Below are positions 8,021 to 16,576 of a stretch of DNA of 64,000 bases, piece by piece. The stretch is from the NCBI RefSeq assembly GCF_014750655.1, contig NZ_JABBXD010000001.1, forward strand, positions 107,002 through 171,001. Reading direction: 5' to 3'. The DNA comes from Salinimonas profundi (GTDB lineage Bacteria; Pseudomonadota; Gammaproteobacteria; Enterobacterales; Alteromonadaceae). How positions within the stretch are numbered: position 1 is the first letter of the stretch; the number at the start of each line of letters is the position of its first letter. The notes below the pieces were generated by a model. The model was not told where the DNA came from. It searched no databases and saw only the letters and a list, made by a program, of their open reading frames with translations. The translations under genes were made by a program, and so were the position numbers.

Positions 8021-8626
8021 ATGATAAGCATGGCTGTTGAACGGTCCATGAGCTTGCACGAGTTGCTCGGGAAAATGCAATGCAAGGGAGATGAAGAAAA
8101 AGTCACGTTTGGTGAGTTACTTAACGTTATGGAAAAGCGTGGGTTTGGCCCCATGCTCGCCGCGCCGGCATTTATTTGCTCAACCCCGGTTGGTGCAATT
8201 CCGGGAATTCCTACGGTTACCGGTATAACGATCTTTCTTATCTCACTGCAAGTTTTACTGGCAAGAAACCATCCATGGTTACCATCTGCCATCCGTCAAA
8301 TTGGCATAAATCGCGATTCACTGAATAAAGGTATTGGAAAAGCCAAACCGGCGGTAACCCATGTTGATAAACTTCTTATGCCGCGCTGGTTTTTTATGCG
8401 GCAGTTTGTTTTCAGAAGTCTCATAGCTCTGAGTTGTGCTATTTGCGGGCTGATGATGGTACCGTTGGAATTGGTCCCTTTTTTAGGATTAATTCCAGCT
8501 GTCGCTATTTTCATTATGGCAGTAGGGATGGCGACTGATGATGGCGCCGTAGCACTTTTGGGGTTGTCTATCGCAATACTGGGTATTGTAATGGGAGGAC
8601 AGCAGCTTATTTCGTTAATGAGTTGA
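8021..8626 (+). CDS. ExoD-family exopolysaccharide-synthesis membrane protein
   Basis: A 201-residue protein with a polar N-terminal third containing FGELLNVMEKRGFG and an IPGIPTVTGI motif, typical of the ExoD family, and about four hydrophobic segments in the remainder (around 48-80, 133-155, 155-172 and 177-196). ExoD was named for a role in exopolysaccharide production and alkali tolerance in rhizobia; its molecular activity is not established. It is divergent from the sigma54 regulator gene and has a sigma54-type promoter upstream. Its 3' end overlaps the convergent GGDEF-EAL gene by 20 bp. The linkage suggests control of exopolysaccharide by the adjoining phosphorelay and by c-di-GMP. 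Confidence 0.85.
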   Translation: MISMAVERSMSLHELLGKMQCKGDEEKVTFGELLNVMEKRGFGPMLAAPAFICSTPVGAIPGIPTVTGITIFLISLQVLLARNHPWLPSAIRQIGINRDSLNKGIGKAKPAVTHVDKLLMPRWFFMRQFVFRSLIALSCAICGLMMVPLELVPFLGLIPAVAIFIMAVGMATDDGAVALLGLSIAILGIVMGGQQLISLMS

Positions 8627-10481
8627 CCATCACTGATTCACGGGCTGATAGCAGTGCATCAATTCCACTGGCTGGCGTGGGCTTACCGAAAAAGTAGCCC
8701 TGGCCGGTATCGCAGTTTAAACTTCGCAGTAGCGTGACCTGATTCTGCTGCTCAATCCCTTCGGCAACCACGCGGATATCCAGATTATGACAAAGCGTGA
8801 TCATGGCCTCGACGATGCGGGCATCTTTGGTATTCTCAGCAATGTTCATAATAAATGCGCGATCCAGTTTTATGGTATGCACATTGAGTTCCCTTAAATA
8901 AGCAAAAGAACTCATGCCGGTACCAAAGTCATCAATTGACGTTTTCAGTCCCAGGCGGTTGAAGGCATTAATCATCCGCTTGCTCACCGCGACATCGACC
9001 ATAGTGGCACTTTCGGTTAGTTCAAATTCTAACAGGGAAGGCGTAATACCACTGCTGGCCAGCAAGCGTTCTACAAATGGGACGAAGGCACTGTCCATCA
9101 GGTTATAGGCAGACAAGTTCACCGCTACGGGCATCGGGGTGCCCCGATCTTCCCAGGTTTTGATTTGATTAACTGCCCACTCGACCGTATAGCGTGTGAA
9201 CGCATGAACTATCCCGCTTTGTTCTATCAGTTCAATAAAATGTCCCGGTGGCAACACACCCTCATCGGGATGGTTCCAGCGGGCTATTGCCTCAACCCCT
9301 GAAAGCTCGCCATTGGTCAGATTAACCTTGGGCTGATAATAAAGCTCAAATTGTTTTTGCTGAAGCGCGGAGCGCAACTGACTACGAAGTGTCACCTCAA
9401 CGGTACTATTGTAGGCCAGTCGTTCATTGTAGACCTGAATACCCAAACGCATGCGTTTGGCTCTTAACATGGCATTTTCGGCATTCTGAACCAGAGTTTC
9501 CACAAGGTGACCGTGCTCAGGTGCGCACGCTACGCCGATACTACAACCAATCTCGAATGCGCTCTTGCCGATATTAAGCGGTTCCCTGCATTCATACAGT
9601 AGCGTAAAGGCACGGTTCATGACTTCATCACTAGGAATGTTGGGGATCCAGATAACAAATTCATCGCTTCTGTAGCGATATAACTGCATGGTATTGTCAG
9701 ACATCAGCCGTAGTCGCTGGGAGAACGCTTTAAGTAGCTTATCTCCCATGTCGTGGCCCAATGCATCGTTGATGTCTCTGAACCGGTCAAGATCCAGGAA
9801 CATAAACGCGCCCTGTTTATCCTGTATATCCAGGCTGGTAAGCAGCGCATTGCGGTTATAGAGCTTGGTGAGGTTATCTATCAGCGCCATCTTTTCAAGG
9901 TTTCGGTTTGCCGATTCAAACCGTCGCGCAATAAACGCTGACATGATCAGGGCAGACCATACTGATAGCCAGAATGTCAAAAATGCGGCGACAGATAATC
10001 GACTGATAACGCGCTCTGATATTTTTTGCATATCAACAGAGCGCCAGATAACGGTAAGCGGCTTGCCGGAAGGAAGGACATTACTGTGCACATAGTATTC
10101 CTCACCGCCTTCGTCAAAAAAACCGGATTGCTTTAACGGCTGAAGATACGTTTGCGGCGCCAGACGTGGGTCGCGGTACAATTCCTGATTATCCAATTCG
10201 ATGATGAGAATATCCTCGGCCAGGATGGATAAATCTCTTGGCACAAGAGAAAGGGAAGAAACGGGGTTGTTATTATCAATAACCGGGGCCAGTAGCGTCT
10301 GAACGTCAGCATACTGGTCTTCAAATGCCTGTCGTTCCAGATCTCTTTCCATCTCCAGCAACAGGCTGTAACCGACATAACAAAATATAGTGATAACCAG
10401 CAAAGACAGAAGAATTGAGCCGAGCAAAAGTCGCCTTCTCAAACTGCTGTCACTTTTTACCAGCTCTAGATTATCCGGCAT
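8607..10481 (-). CDS. Membrane GGDEF(degenerate)-EAL c-di-GMP phosphodiesterase
   Basis: 624 residues: TM1 (about 18-38), a periplasmic region, TM2 (about 163-183), a GGDEF-fold domain (about 195-355) and an EAL domain (about 370-610). The GGDEF signature reads YRSDEF, so diguanylate cyclase activity is probably lost, although substrate binding may remain. The EAL domain keeps the catalytic set: the Glu of GVEAIAR, Asn in VNLS, FELTE, DDFGTG, KLDRAF and AEGIE, so c-di-GMP hydrolysis is expected, perhaps tuned by the degenerate domain. It converges on the ExoD gene with a 20-bp overlap of coding ends, which could allow antisense interference. Confidence 0.88.
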   Translation of the reverse strand: MPDNLELVKSDSSLRRRLLLGSILLSLLVITIFCYVGYSLLLEMERDLERQAFEDQYADVQTLLAPVIDNNNPVSSLSLVPRDLSILAEDILIIELDNQELYRDPRLAPQTYLQPLKQSGFFDEGGEEYYVHSNVLPSGKPLTVIWRSVDMQKISERVISRLSVAAFLTFWLSVWSALIMSAFIARRFESANRNLEKMALIDNLTKLYNRNALLTSLDIQDKQGAFMFLDLDRFRDINDALGHDMGDKLLKAFSQRLRLMSDNTMQLYRYRSDEFVIWIPNIPSDEVMNRAFTLLYECREPLNIGKSAFEIGCSIGVACAPEHGHLVETLVQNAENAMLRAKRMRLGIQVYNERLAYNSTVEVTLRSQLRSALQQKQFELYYQPKVNLTNGELSGVEAIARWNHPDEGVLPPGHFIELIEQSGIVHAFTRYTVEWAVNQIKTWEDRGTPMPVAVNLSAYNLMDSAFVPFVERLLASSGITPSLLEFELTESATMVDVAVSKRMINAFNRLGLKTSIDDFGTGMSSFAYLRELNVHTIKLDRAFIMNIAENTKDARIVEAMITLCHNLDIRVVAEGIEQQNQVTLLRSLNCDTGQGYFFGKPTPASGIDALLSARESVMVNSLTK

Positions 10482-10683
10482 GACTCACTCATTGCGGTTG
10501 AACATATTTACGCTGCACATGTTCTGACGATAAACGTTATCAGTGTACATCAGATAACATTTTGATACTCGTTGAAAGTCCTGCAACCCGGTAAAGACTG
10601 AATCAGCCTTCATAATACGCTCACTGCTTATTGTTTTGTTATATGCTTGTGCCTGTTGTTTATAACGTGAATAGCAATGATCT

Positions 10684-11601
10684 TCAATCGCTGTGCGATA
10701 AAACGGTGGCTGTACCGGGTAACTGCATCGACTGAAAGCGTAACTCGCCGATGAATGCTCTTGCTGCAGGGCCGAGTCTGTCGCCGTCCTGAAAACTTAA
10801 ATTCAATAACGCTTTTCGGTGACTGCCAGCTGCCAGGGGCAGGGGAGCAAGCTTGTTAGCTTTCAGACTGTCCTGAATCATCGCAATGGGAAGCCAAGCA
10901 AAACCGAGCCCACGCTCTATCATATCAATAGACGTGCGCACATGAGACACTGTCCAGCGCTGTTCTGCACCCAACCAACCTACATCGGCACGTCTGTCAC
11001 TGGAACTGTCACGAACAACAATCTGGCGATGTGACTTGAGATCTTCTGCACTAAGGGTTCTGTTCAGCTCATGCAGCGGATGACTGGGGTGAGCAACGAG
11101 GATAAAATCAATTTCGCATAACTCTTCGCTGAATCCATTCGCTAAAGGAAACGGGGAAATCGCGATATCGACTTTTCCCTGTTGCATTAAATCATTGGCG
11201 CCGGATAGCACCGTTTCCATGATTTCAATTCTCAATAACGGATACTGGGAAGATACCTCAGATAATACCCGATACAACATCTCGGCAGGTAAGATAATGT
11301 CAATGGCAATCGTAAGTTGGGTCTCGACACCATGTTGGAGGCTGGCGGCAACAGCTTCCATTTTCTGTGCTTCTTCAAGTAAAAATGTCGCCCGGCGTAA
11401 CATCAGCACCCCGGCATCTGTCAGTTTGACCTTACGACCATCATTTTCAAATAACGCTACGCCTAAAGCATCTTCCAACTTGTGAACGGCATGATGAACG
11501 GTCGACTGACTCTTGTGGACGAGCTGCGCAGCCTGGTTAAAGCCGCCAGCGTCGACCACCGCTTTAAACATGCGCCATTGTTCAAGTGTCGCCTTCAGCA
11601 T
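10684..11601 (-). CDS. LysR-family transcriptional regulator
   Basis: 305 residues with an N-terminal winged helix-turn-helix (about 1-65; GGFNQAAQLVHKSQSTVHHAVHKLE) and a periplasmic-binding-protein-like effector domain (about 92-290). LysR proteins normally act as tetramers with a small-molecule co-inducer and regulate a neighbouring gene. Here the neighbours are a rhodanese gene upstream in the same orientation (84 nt away) and a GGDEF-EAL gene downstream; neither identifies the inducer. The ATG at 11601 is the only sensible start. Confidence 0.85.
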   Translation of the reverse strand: MLKATLEQWRMFKAVVDAGGFNQAAQLVHKSQSTVHHAVHKLEDALGVALFENDGRKVKLTDAGVLMLRRATFLLEEAQKMEAVAASLQHGVETQLTIAIDIILPAEMLYRVLSEVSSQYPLLRIEIMETVLSGANDLMQQGKVDIAISPFPLANGFSEELCEIDFILVAHPSHPLHELNRTLSAEDLKSHRQIVVRDSSSDRRADVGWLGAEQRWTVSHVRTSIDMIERGLGFAWLPIAMIQDSLKANKLAPLPLAAGSHRKALLNLSFQDGDRLGPAARAFIGELRFQSMQLPGTATVLSHSD

Positions 11602-11685
11602 TATCTTTTAACTTATAAACGATGAAATTATTAAATGGATAATGCCTTGTTTAACAGTGTTTTTCTACTTGCTATCACTGCGCAA

Positions 11686-12036
11686 TTATTGATTAAAAGC
11701 ATCCTGTATATCTTTTATATCACTGACGATAGCAGACACATTGGTATAGCCCATATTTATCATCTGCTCGGCAGCAAGCCGCGCTCTGACGCCAGTGGCG
11801 CAATGCAGGTATAGCGGCTTGTCAGGGTTTTTGAATTGGTCAAGTGCTTTCATTTCAAGCACTCCCCGGGGAATCGTAAAAGAACTACTTACCGGAGAAT
11901 CAGCCAGCTCCGACGGTTCTCTGACATCAATTAAGGCACCTTTGTTCTCCGCAAGCTCTTGTTTCGCTTCTGTTGCAGTAACAGTGCGTAACGATTCGGG
12001 TAACTGCGCCAGCCGTTCCTGAATGCTTTTTAACAT
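11686..12036 (-). CDS. Single-domain rhodanese
   Basis: 116 residues from the ATG at 12036, chosen because AGGAGG lies 4 nt upstream; a longer frame to 12072 runs through that ribosome site. It contains the rhodanese DVREPSE motif and the active-site loop HCATGVRAR with the persulfide-forming Cys, so it is a catalytic single-domain sulfurtransferase in the cytosol. An ArsR-type regulator is divergently transcribed about 180 nt away, an arrangement common for sulfide- or persulfide-responsive rhodanese genes. No partner such as a persulfide dioxygenase or sulfide:quinone reductase is nearby. Confidence 0.87.
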   Translation of the reverse strand: MLKSIQERLAQLPESLRTVTATEAKQELAENKGALIDVREPSELADSPVSSSFTIPRGVLEMKALDQFKNPDKPLYLHCATGVRARLAAEQMINMGYTNVSAIVSDIKDIQDAFNQ

Positions 12037-12148
12037 ACATCCTCCTTCGTTTTTCTTAACCGATAAAGTCATTAGAAAATTCTTATTTGATCAATGTCTA
12101 AGCATGATTCAGCCAGATATCTTTAGACTGCTGCTTTTGTGCGATAAA

Positions 12149-12160
12149 TGCACTTGTGCA
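12149..12160. promoter_or_regulatory. Inverted repeat in the rhodanese/arsR divergent region
   Basis: TGCAC-TT-GTGCA is a 12-bp inverted repeat between the divergent rhodanese and ArsR-type genes. It is a possible operator for the ArsR-type regulator, which typically binds short inverted repeats close to its own promoter. Shortness means chance occurrence cannot be excluded. Confidence 0.25.
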
Positions 12161-12212
12161 GCTTGAGTGCTTCGCGTTTCAATATGGCTTTAAACAAATT
12201 AGTGTTGCCTTC

Positions 12213-12536
12213 ATGTCTGCTATTTCCGAAACACAAAATAATGAATTCATTTTAGAGTATGTCAGTGAGGCAGAGCAATTCTTCAAATTGCTTGCAAATA
12301 AAACACGACTGACAGTGTTGTATTCACTGACCGATCAGGAACTGTCGGTTTCTGATTTACTCACACGAATTAATGTTACTCAACCGGTATTATCCCAACA
12401 TCTGGCTTTACTTCGCGAAGCTGGCGTTGTCGCTACCCGGCGTGAAGGTCAGGTGATATTCTATCGTCTGACAGATAAACGTGTCCTTCAGACGATAGGC
12501 TTGATGAGCGAATTTTTCGACGACTCTTCACAGTAA
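12213..12536 (+). CDS. ArsR-family winged-helix regulator
   Basis: 107 residues from the ATG at 12213; an in-frame GTG at 12156 would add 19 residues of unlikely sequence. The ArsR winged helix is clear: FFKLLANKTRLTVLYSL, then the recognition helix NVTQPVLSQHLALLREAGVV and wing RREGQVIFYRL. From the chosen start there is no cysteine, so it lacks the metal-binding ELCVCDL motif and the Cys pair of the sulfide sensors BigR/SqrR (the usual Cys position in helix 2 is Tyr). Its location next to the rhodanese suggests it controls that gene, but the sensing chemistry must differ. The coding end lies 3 nt from the convergent fumarase gene. Confidence 0.82.
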   Translation: MSAISETQNNEFILEYVSEAEQFFKLLANKTRLTVLYSLTDQELSVSDLLTRINVTQPVLSQHLALLREAGVVATRREGQVIFYRLTDKRVLQTIGLMSEFFDDSSQ

Positions 12537-12539
12537 TAA

Positions 12540-13856
12540 TTAAACCAGCTTAGCGGGATCTAACAGCGACTTTAGCTCTTTCTCTTCCAGCGACGTCATT
12601 TCTTTCGCAACGTCAAGAATATCCCGCTTTTCGTCATAGGCACGCTTGGCAATCTCCGTGCCTTTCTCATAACCTATCTTTTGATTAAGCGCTGTTACCA
12701 GAATAGGGTTTTTAGATAACACTTTCTCAAGCTGCGCTTCGTTAACCGTGAAGGTTTCTATGGCTTTTTCAGCCAGATGCTCACAACTGTTGGTCATCAA
12801 GTTGATAGCCAGCAATAAATTTTGCCCGATAAGGGGCAACATTACGTTAAGCTGGAAGTTACCGGATTGACCGGCGACCGATATGGCAGTGTGATAGCCC
12901 ATAACCTGAGCGCACGCCATGGCAACTGCTTCGGGAATGACCGGGTTAACTTTTCCCGGCATAATAGAGCTGCCAGCCTGAAGTTTCGGCATTTCAATTT
13001 CTGCCAGGCCTGCTAATGGCCCACTGTTCATCCAACGCAAATCATTGCTGATTTTCATTAAAGAGGCTGCCAGTGTGTTTAACTGACCAGCCAGCTCAAC
13101 GGCTGTGTCCTGCGCTGAAATAGCGGCGAAATGATTATCTGTTACAGAAAACGAGATATCGAGCTGTCGACTCAGCGCAGCGCAAACCCGCCCGCCAAAC
13201 TCTTTGTGAGTATTAATTCCGGTACCTACCGCAGTACCTCCGATTGCCAGCCGGCTTAACCGCAGCAGGGTATCCTCGAGGCGCTGCTGATTCTGCATGA
13301 TTTGCGCACGCCACCCGGAAAGCTCCTGACTCAACTTCACAGGCATCGCATCCATCAAATGTGTCCGGCCTGTTTTAATAACGTGGTCTAACGCTTTCAT
13401 ACGCGTCTCAATGTGGTCGGCCAAACTGCGCATGGCCGGCAACAGACGTGCCTGAATTTGCATCGCTGCACTTACATGAATCGTAGTAGGAATGACATCG
13501 TTGGAGCTTTGCCCCATATTGACATCATCATTCGGGTGTATTTCCTGATTTGAATATCGCGTCGCTAAGGAGGCAATCACCTCATTGGCGTTCATATTGG
13601 TACTGGTACCCGAGCCGGTTTGAAAAACATCAACCGGAAACTGCGCATCGTGTTTGCCCGCAGCAACCTCCATCGCTGCCTTGTAGATAGCCTCTGCGGT
13701 GTTGTCGTCCATTTTACCCAGTTCCTGATTCGCCGTCGCACAGGCTGCTTTAAGATAACCTAAAGCGTGAATAAAAGGCGCGGGCATCCCGTGCTGACTA
13801 ATGGCAAAATTCTCACACGCCAGCGATGTCTGTTTCTGATACAAGATTTCGCTCAT
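12540..13856 (-). CDS. fumC: Class II fumarate hydratase
   Basis: 438 residues of the fumarase/aspartase superfamily, converting fumarate to L-malate in the TCA cycle. Seen are QTGSGTSTNMNANEVIA, GQSSNDVIPT, the TGRTHLMDA motif that points to fumarase rather than aspartase, and the superfamily signature GSSIMPGKVNPV. The N terminus is about 15-20 residues shorter than usual FumC and the normally conserved GAQTQRS is replaced by QKQTS, so this is a divergent N terminus or a mis-set start; no better start is visible because the PRC-barrel gene ends 4 nt upstream. GGAG lies 8 nt before the ATG. It is iron-independent, unlike class I fumarases. Confidence 0.9.
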   Translation of the reverse strand: MSEILYQKQTSLACENFAISQHGMPAPFIHALGYLKAACATANQELGKMDDNTAEAIYKAAMEVAAGKHDAQFPVDVFQTGSGTSTNMNANEVIASLATRYSNQEIHPNDDVNMGQSSNDVIPTTIHVSAAMQIQARLLPAMRSLADHIETRMKALDHVIKTGRTHLMDAMPVKLSQELSGWRAQIMQNQQRLEDTLLRLSRLAIGGTAVGTGINTHKEFGGRVCAALSRQLDISFSVTDNHFAAISAQDTAVELAGQLNTLAASLMKISNDLRWMNSGPLAGLAEIEMPKLQAGSSIMPGKVNPVIPEAVAMACAQVMGYHTAISVAGQSGNFQLNVMLPLIGQNLLLAINLMTNSCEHLAEKAIETFTVNEAQLEKVLSKNPILVTALNQKIGYEKGTEIAKRAYDEKRDILDVAKEMTSLEEKELKSLLDPAKLV

Positions 13857-13860
13857 ATTG

Positions 13861-14592
13861 TTACTCCGCTTTTAACAGAATTGACTCCAGGTAGCTGGCA
13901 TCTGCCAGTTTATCCATGTCGATTTCTGGTTTTTCCATGAGTTGATCATGCGTGAGATTGACGTGAAGTTTATGGCTGGACCAGTCGATGGTATCGATAT
14001 CTTTTGGCGAGATCGCGAGCTTTTTGCCTCCGGGCAGCCAGTTGTTCGTATCGATAACCAGTAAACGCAATGCCCACCCGGTATGATCGAAAATAAAGTC
14101 AGTAATATGACCGACATCTTCGTCCAGCGTAGCTACGTCGTAGCCATGGACTTCGCTGCATGAGCGCAGATGATTTGCCGGTTCCCCGGCATCTTCGGCC
14201 AGTGTTTGCTGCATTTCTTTATCTGCCAGCTCTGTAGGGTGTGCAAAATCGCCCCAGGCTCCCGGACCAATCCAATAGTAGCCATAGCCAAAATATTTAA
14301 ATAATGTTTCTTCGTATTCTCTTGAGAGCGGCTTATGCTCGTCAATTGAGGGGCTATCCTTTAATTCCTGTGACGACATGTTTATCGCCAGCCACTGTTC
14401 GTCAGTGTTAACTTTTGAAACTGAAATTGGCGAAATAACCACTTTACGGCTCATCGGTAACCAGCTATTGGTATCCGCGACCAGGTATCGGGCAACAAAA
14501 TCCTGATCGTCGAAAAGAATATCTTTACAGCCGCCTATATCACCGTCAGTAGCGTGAATAGAATAGTGAGTAATCTGTTTGTGCGAAATCAT
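13861..14592 (-). CDS. Double PRC-barrel domain protein
   Basis: 243 residues from the ATG at 14592, supported by GGAGG 9 nt upstream; an upstream frame to 14682 is ignored. It contains two similar beta-barrel repeats, around residues 10-80 (DGDIGGCKDILFDD...NSWLPMSRKVVISP) and 140-220 (DVGHITDFIFDHTGW...NNWLPGGKKLAISP). The repeated LPGGKK/LPMSRK turn is typical of PRC-barrel proteins, related to photoreaction-centre H and RimM barrels. It is probably a cytosolic stress-associated protein of unknown activity. It lies 4 nt upstream of fumC and likely shares its transcript. Confidence 0.75.
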   Translation of the reverse strand: MISHKQITHYSIHATDGDIGGCKDILFDDQDFVARYLVADTNSWLPMSRKVVISPISVSKVNTDEQWLAINMSSQELKDSPSIDEHKPLSREYEETLFKYFGYGYYWIGPGAWGDFAHPTELADKEMQQTLAEDAGEPANHLRSCSEVHGYDVATLDEDVGHITDFIFDHTGWALRLLVIDTNNWLPGGKKLAISPKDIDTIDWSSHKLHVNLTHDQLMEKPEIDMDKLADASYLESILLKAE

Positions 14593-14755
14593 GGCTTCAA
14601 TCCTCCAGATGTCTGAGCGCCTTAAGGAATAAAATGCGGCGCTGAAGCGACTTATGATTGAATTCGTGGCGGCATCCGACAAAGATCACACACAGGCAGT
14701 ATTAACGCAGGGATTGCGTGGAAGTAAAACGAGGAAGATTCTTTACAGCAGAAAG

Positions 14756-14786
14756 GATGGATGCGGTCCTGCGGACCGCATCTTTG
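14756..14786 (-). terminator. Hairpin downstream of maoP
   Basis: GATGCGGTCC-TGC-GGACCGCATC is a perfect 10-bp stem with a 3-nt loop (14760-14782), flanked by AAAG/CTTT. It sits 20 nt after the leftward maoP stop. The T-tract on the minus strand is short (CCTTTC), so termination strength is uncertain. Confidence 0.6.
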
Positions 14787-14802
14787 GTGTACAACAGGAA
14801 CG

Positions 14803-15168
14803 CTAACCTGCTACATCATATTCTTCACTGACATAGTCATCGTCGTAATCAGCCTGGTTACTGGCGCTGCTGTGTAACGTATAAAAGTGTCGTTTACCGC
14901 GTGCCAGCTGAACGTATTTTTGCCACGCTTTTTCAAGGCTGTTGTGAGCAGGCACCTGGCCTTTGGTAAAAGCAACAAAATGAGACTCATCATCGCCTTC
15001 TGGCGCAATGGTTTCATTCTCCAATGCCAACAGTGTATTACCGTAACGGGTAAGCAGGTCAGCTTCAGAAATACTAAAGTCACCAGATTTCCTGAAGCCA
15101 TAAGGAAATTTGGCTCTGTCCATAAATGGTTTAGGTGCAATACGGATATCAGGTGTGTTCATGTTCAT
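14803..15168 (-). CDS. maoP: DUF413 / MaoP-family macrodomain protein
   Basis: 121 residues. FPYGFRKSGDFSISEADLL followed by a TRYG block and a C-terminal EKAWQKYVQL block are the DUF413 core seen in E. coli MaoP (formerly YifE). MaoP organises the Ori macrodomain together with a short DNA site, maoS, near the gene. The call is strengthened by synteny: in E. coli maoP is divergent from hdfR, and here an HdfR homologue lies just to the right. The acidic C-terminal tail (DYDDDYVSEEYD) extends beyond the usual family length. A strong hairpin follows the stop. Confidence 0.8.
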   Translation of the reverse strand: MNMNTPDIRIAPKPFMDRAKFPYGFRKSGDFSISEADLLTRYGNTLLALENETIAPEGDDESHFVAFTKGQVPAHNSLEKAWQKYVQLARGKRHFYTLHSSASNQADYDDDYVSEEYDVAG

Positions 15169-15468
15169 CTCGCATAAAATAAGTTTGCAAGCGAACTTTT
15201 AGGTCAAATTTCAAAAAAAATGAAACAAAAATTTTTGTTCTTATCGGGAAAAATTTTTACTTGTCAGTTTTTAGTGGCAAAAGGCACTATAATGCCCTGC
15301 GTAGCAGAGCCGAAGGCGATCAGATCAACTGATAAAAAACGTATCAGGTTCGGGAAAAGATTATGATTTATAGAACAAATGTTTTTATCGTTACGATAAT
15401 TAATATTTGTTTTAAATTTGTACAGCGGCGCAGATAATAACCTTGTCGTTCACTATTTTGAGATTGTA

Positions 15469-15633
15469 ATGAGCAAAGACTATCGTTACCAGCGAGAAGA
15501 ATGGGACTCGGTAGAAGACGATGACCATTTTGGAAAGAAAAAATCGGTTCGCCGTAACCCAACGAAAGAGCGTCAGAAGCGTGATGAGCTTAGACGCGAA
15601 AAGCAGAAAAGATTGCATCAGGAGAGTTATTAG
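15469..15633 (+). CDS. Small highly charged protein, hypothetical
   Basis: 54 residues from the ATG at 15469; the frame upstream of this relies on a TTG and is not credible. The sequence is acidic then very basic (HFGKKKSVRRNPTKERQKR...REKQKR), probably disordered or a single charged helix, as in small nucleic-acid-associated proteins. I do not recognise a family. It lies inside the maoP-hdfR divergent interval, oriented like hdfR, about 100 nt before it. A TATAAT at 15288-15293 upstream could start its transcript. Confidence 0.5.
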   Translation: MSKDYRYQREEWDSVEDDDHFGKKKSVRRNPTKERQKRDELRREKQKRLHQESY

Positions 15634-15733
15634 ACAATATCCTGACTTTCTTAGCGCTTTATGAGTTTACAGGTTTACAAACCTGAGTATATGTGACAGC
15701 TTTACGGGCAGGTTTTACTATTGCCCGTGAAGC

Positions 15734-16576
15734 ATGGACATTCGCTTTTTATCTACCTTTATTGAAGTCGCTAACACGCGGCATTTCGGTAAGGCAGCAG
15801 AAAATCTGTTCTTAACACAGTCTGCTGTCAGTGCCCGTATCAAATTACTCGAAGAATATTTTCAGACCACTCTGTTTATCCGGCATCGAAATAGTATTCA
15901 GCTAACGCCTGCGGGTGAAAAGTTGTTGCCGTTTGCCCACCAGTTGAGCGACACATTAAAAGAAGCAAAGCGTGAACTTCAGCTTCAGTCAGGTGAATAT
16001 ATTGTCTGCGGTGCGACCCAGCTGGCCAGTGAATTGCAATTAAGCAGTACCTTGTCGGGCATACACGAGCATTTTCCTGACTGGTCGGTAAAAGCTGAAA
16101 TCCTGACGCTTGATAATCTGTCTCGGCAGTTACATGAACGGGTTATTGATCTTGCTTTTTCATCAGAGCCGCTGAAATCTGAAGAGGTCATTTCACATCA
16201 GGTAAGTGCCGAACCTCTGGCCCTATATGTGGTGGGCAGAACGTCTGAAGAAATTGATGCCAATGACTATGTAGCTATCGAGTGGGGCGGTAAGGTCAGA
16301 GATCTGATTTGCCAACAATGGCCGCAGTTGCGTGATGCAAAGTTACGGACAAACTCACTCAGGCTTGGTTTAAATGCTATCGAAGAAGATGGCGGTTGTG
16401 CGGTTTTTCCTGTGCGCTTTGCACAGCAACTTTCCCATTTGTCTCTGCGCCAGGTCCATGCCCTTGATGACGTTCAGGCGTGTGTTTATCTGAACCGCCT
16501 TAAATCGGTCAAAAGGCATGCATTAACGACAGTGGTCGAGACTTTGTTTCCCTCCCATAAGACAATGGCGGTATAA
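15734..16576 (+). CDS. hdfR: HdfR-type LysR regulator
   Basis: 280 residues. The N terminus MDIRFLSTFIEVANTRHFGK with AAENLFLTQSAVSARIKLLE and FIRHRNSIQLTPAGEKLLPFA closely follows the E. coli HdfR pattern, a LysR repressor of the flagellar master operon flhDC. The effector domain occupies about 90-275. E. coli flhDC does not exist in most Alteromonadales, so the target here is probably different; the adjacent maoP is a possible one. Synteny with maoP is conserved. The ATG at 15734 is taken. Confidence 0.75.
   Translation: MDIRFLSTFIEVANTRHFGKAAENLFLTQSAVSARIKLLEEYFQTTLFIRHRNSIQLTPAGEKLLPFAHQLSDTLKEAKRELQLQSGEYIVCGATQLASELQLSSTLSGIHEHFPDWSVKAEILTLDNLSRQLHERVIDLAFSSEPLKSEEVISHQVSAEPLALYVVGRTSEEIDANDYVAIEWGGKVRDLICQQWPQLRDAKLRTNSLRLGLNAIEEDGGCAVFPVRFAQQLSHLSLRQVHALDDVQACVYLNRLKSVKRHALTTVVETLFPSHKTMAV

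Noticed and set aside
15288..15360. Riboswitch or small RNA after the TATAAT in the maoP-hdfR gap
   Set aside because: Only a 6-bp stem (CTGATA/TATCAG) was found, the -35 spacing is poor (21 nt), and no terminator follows.
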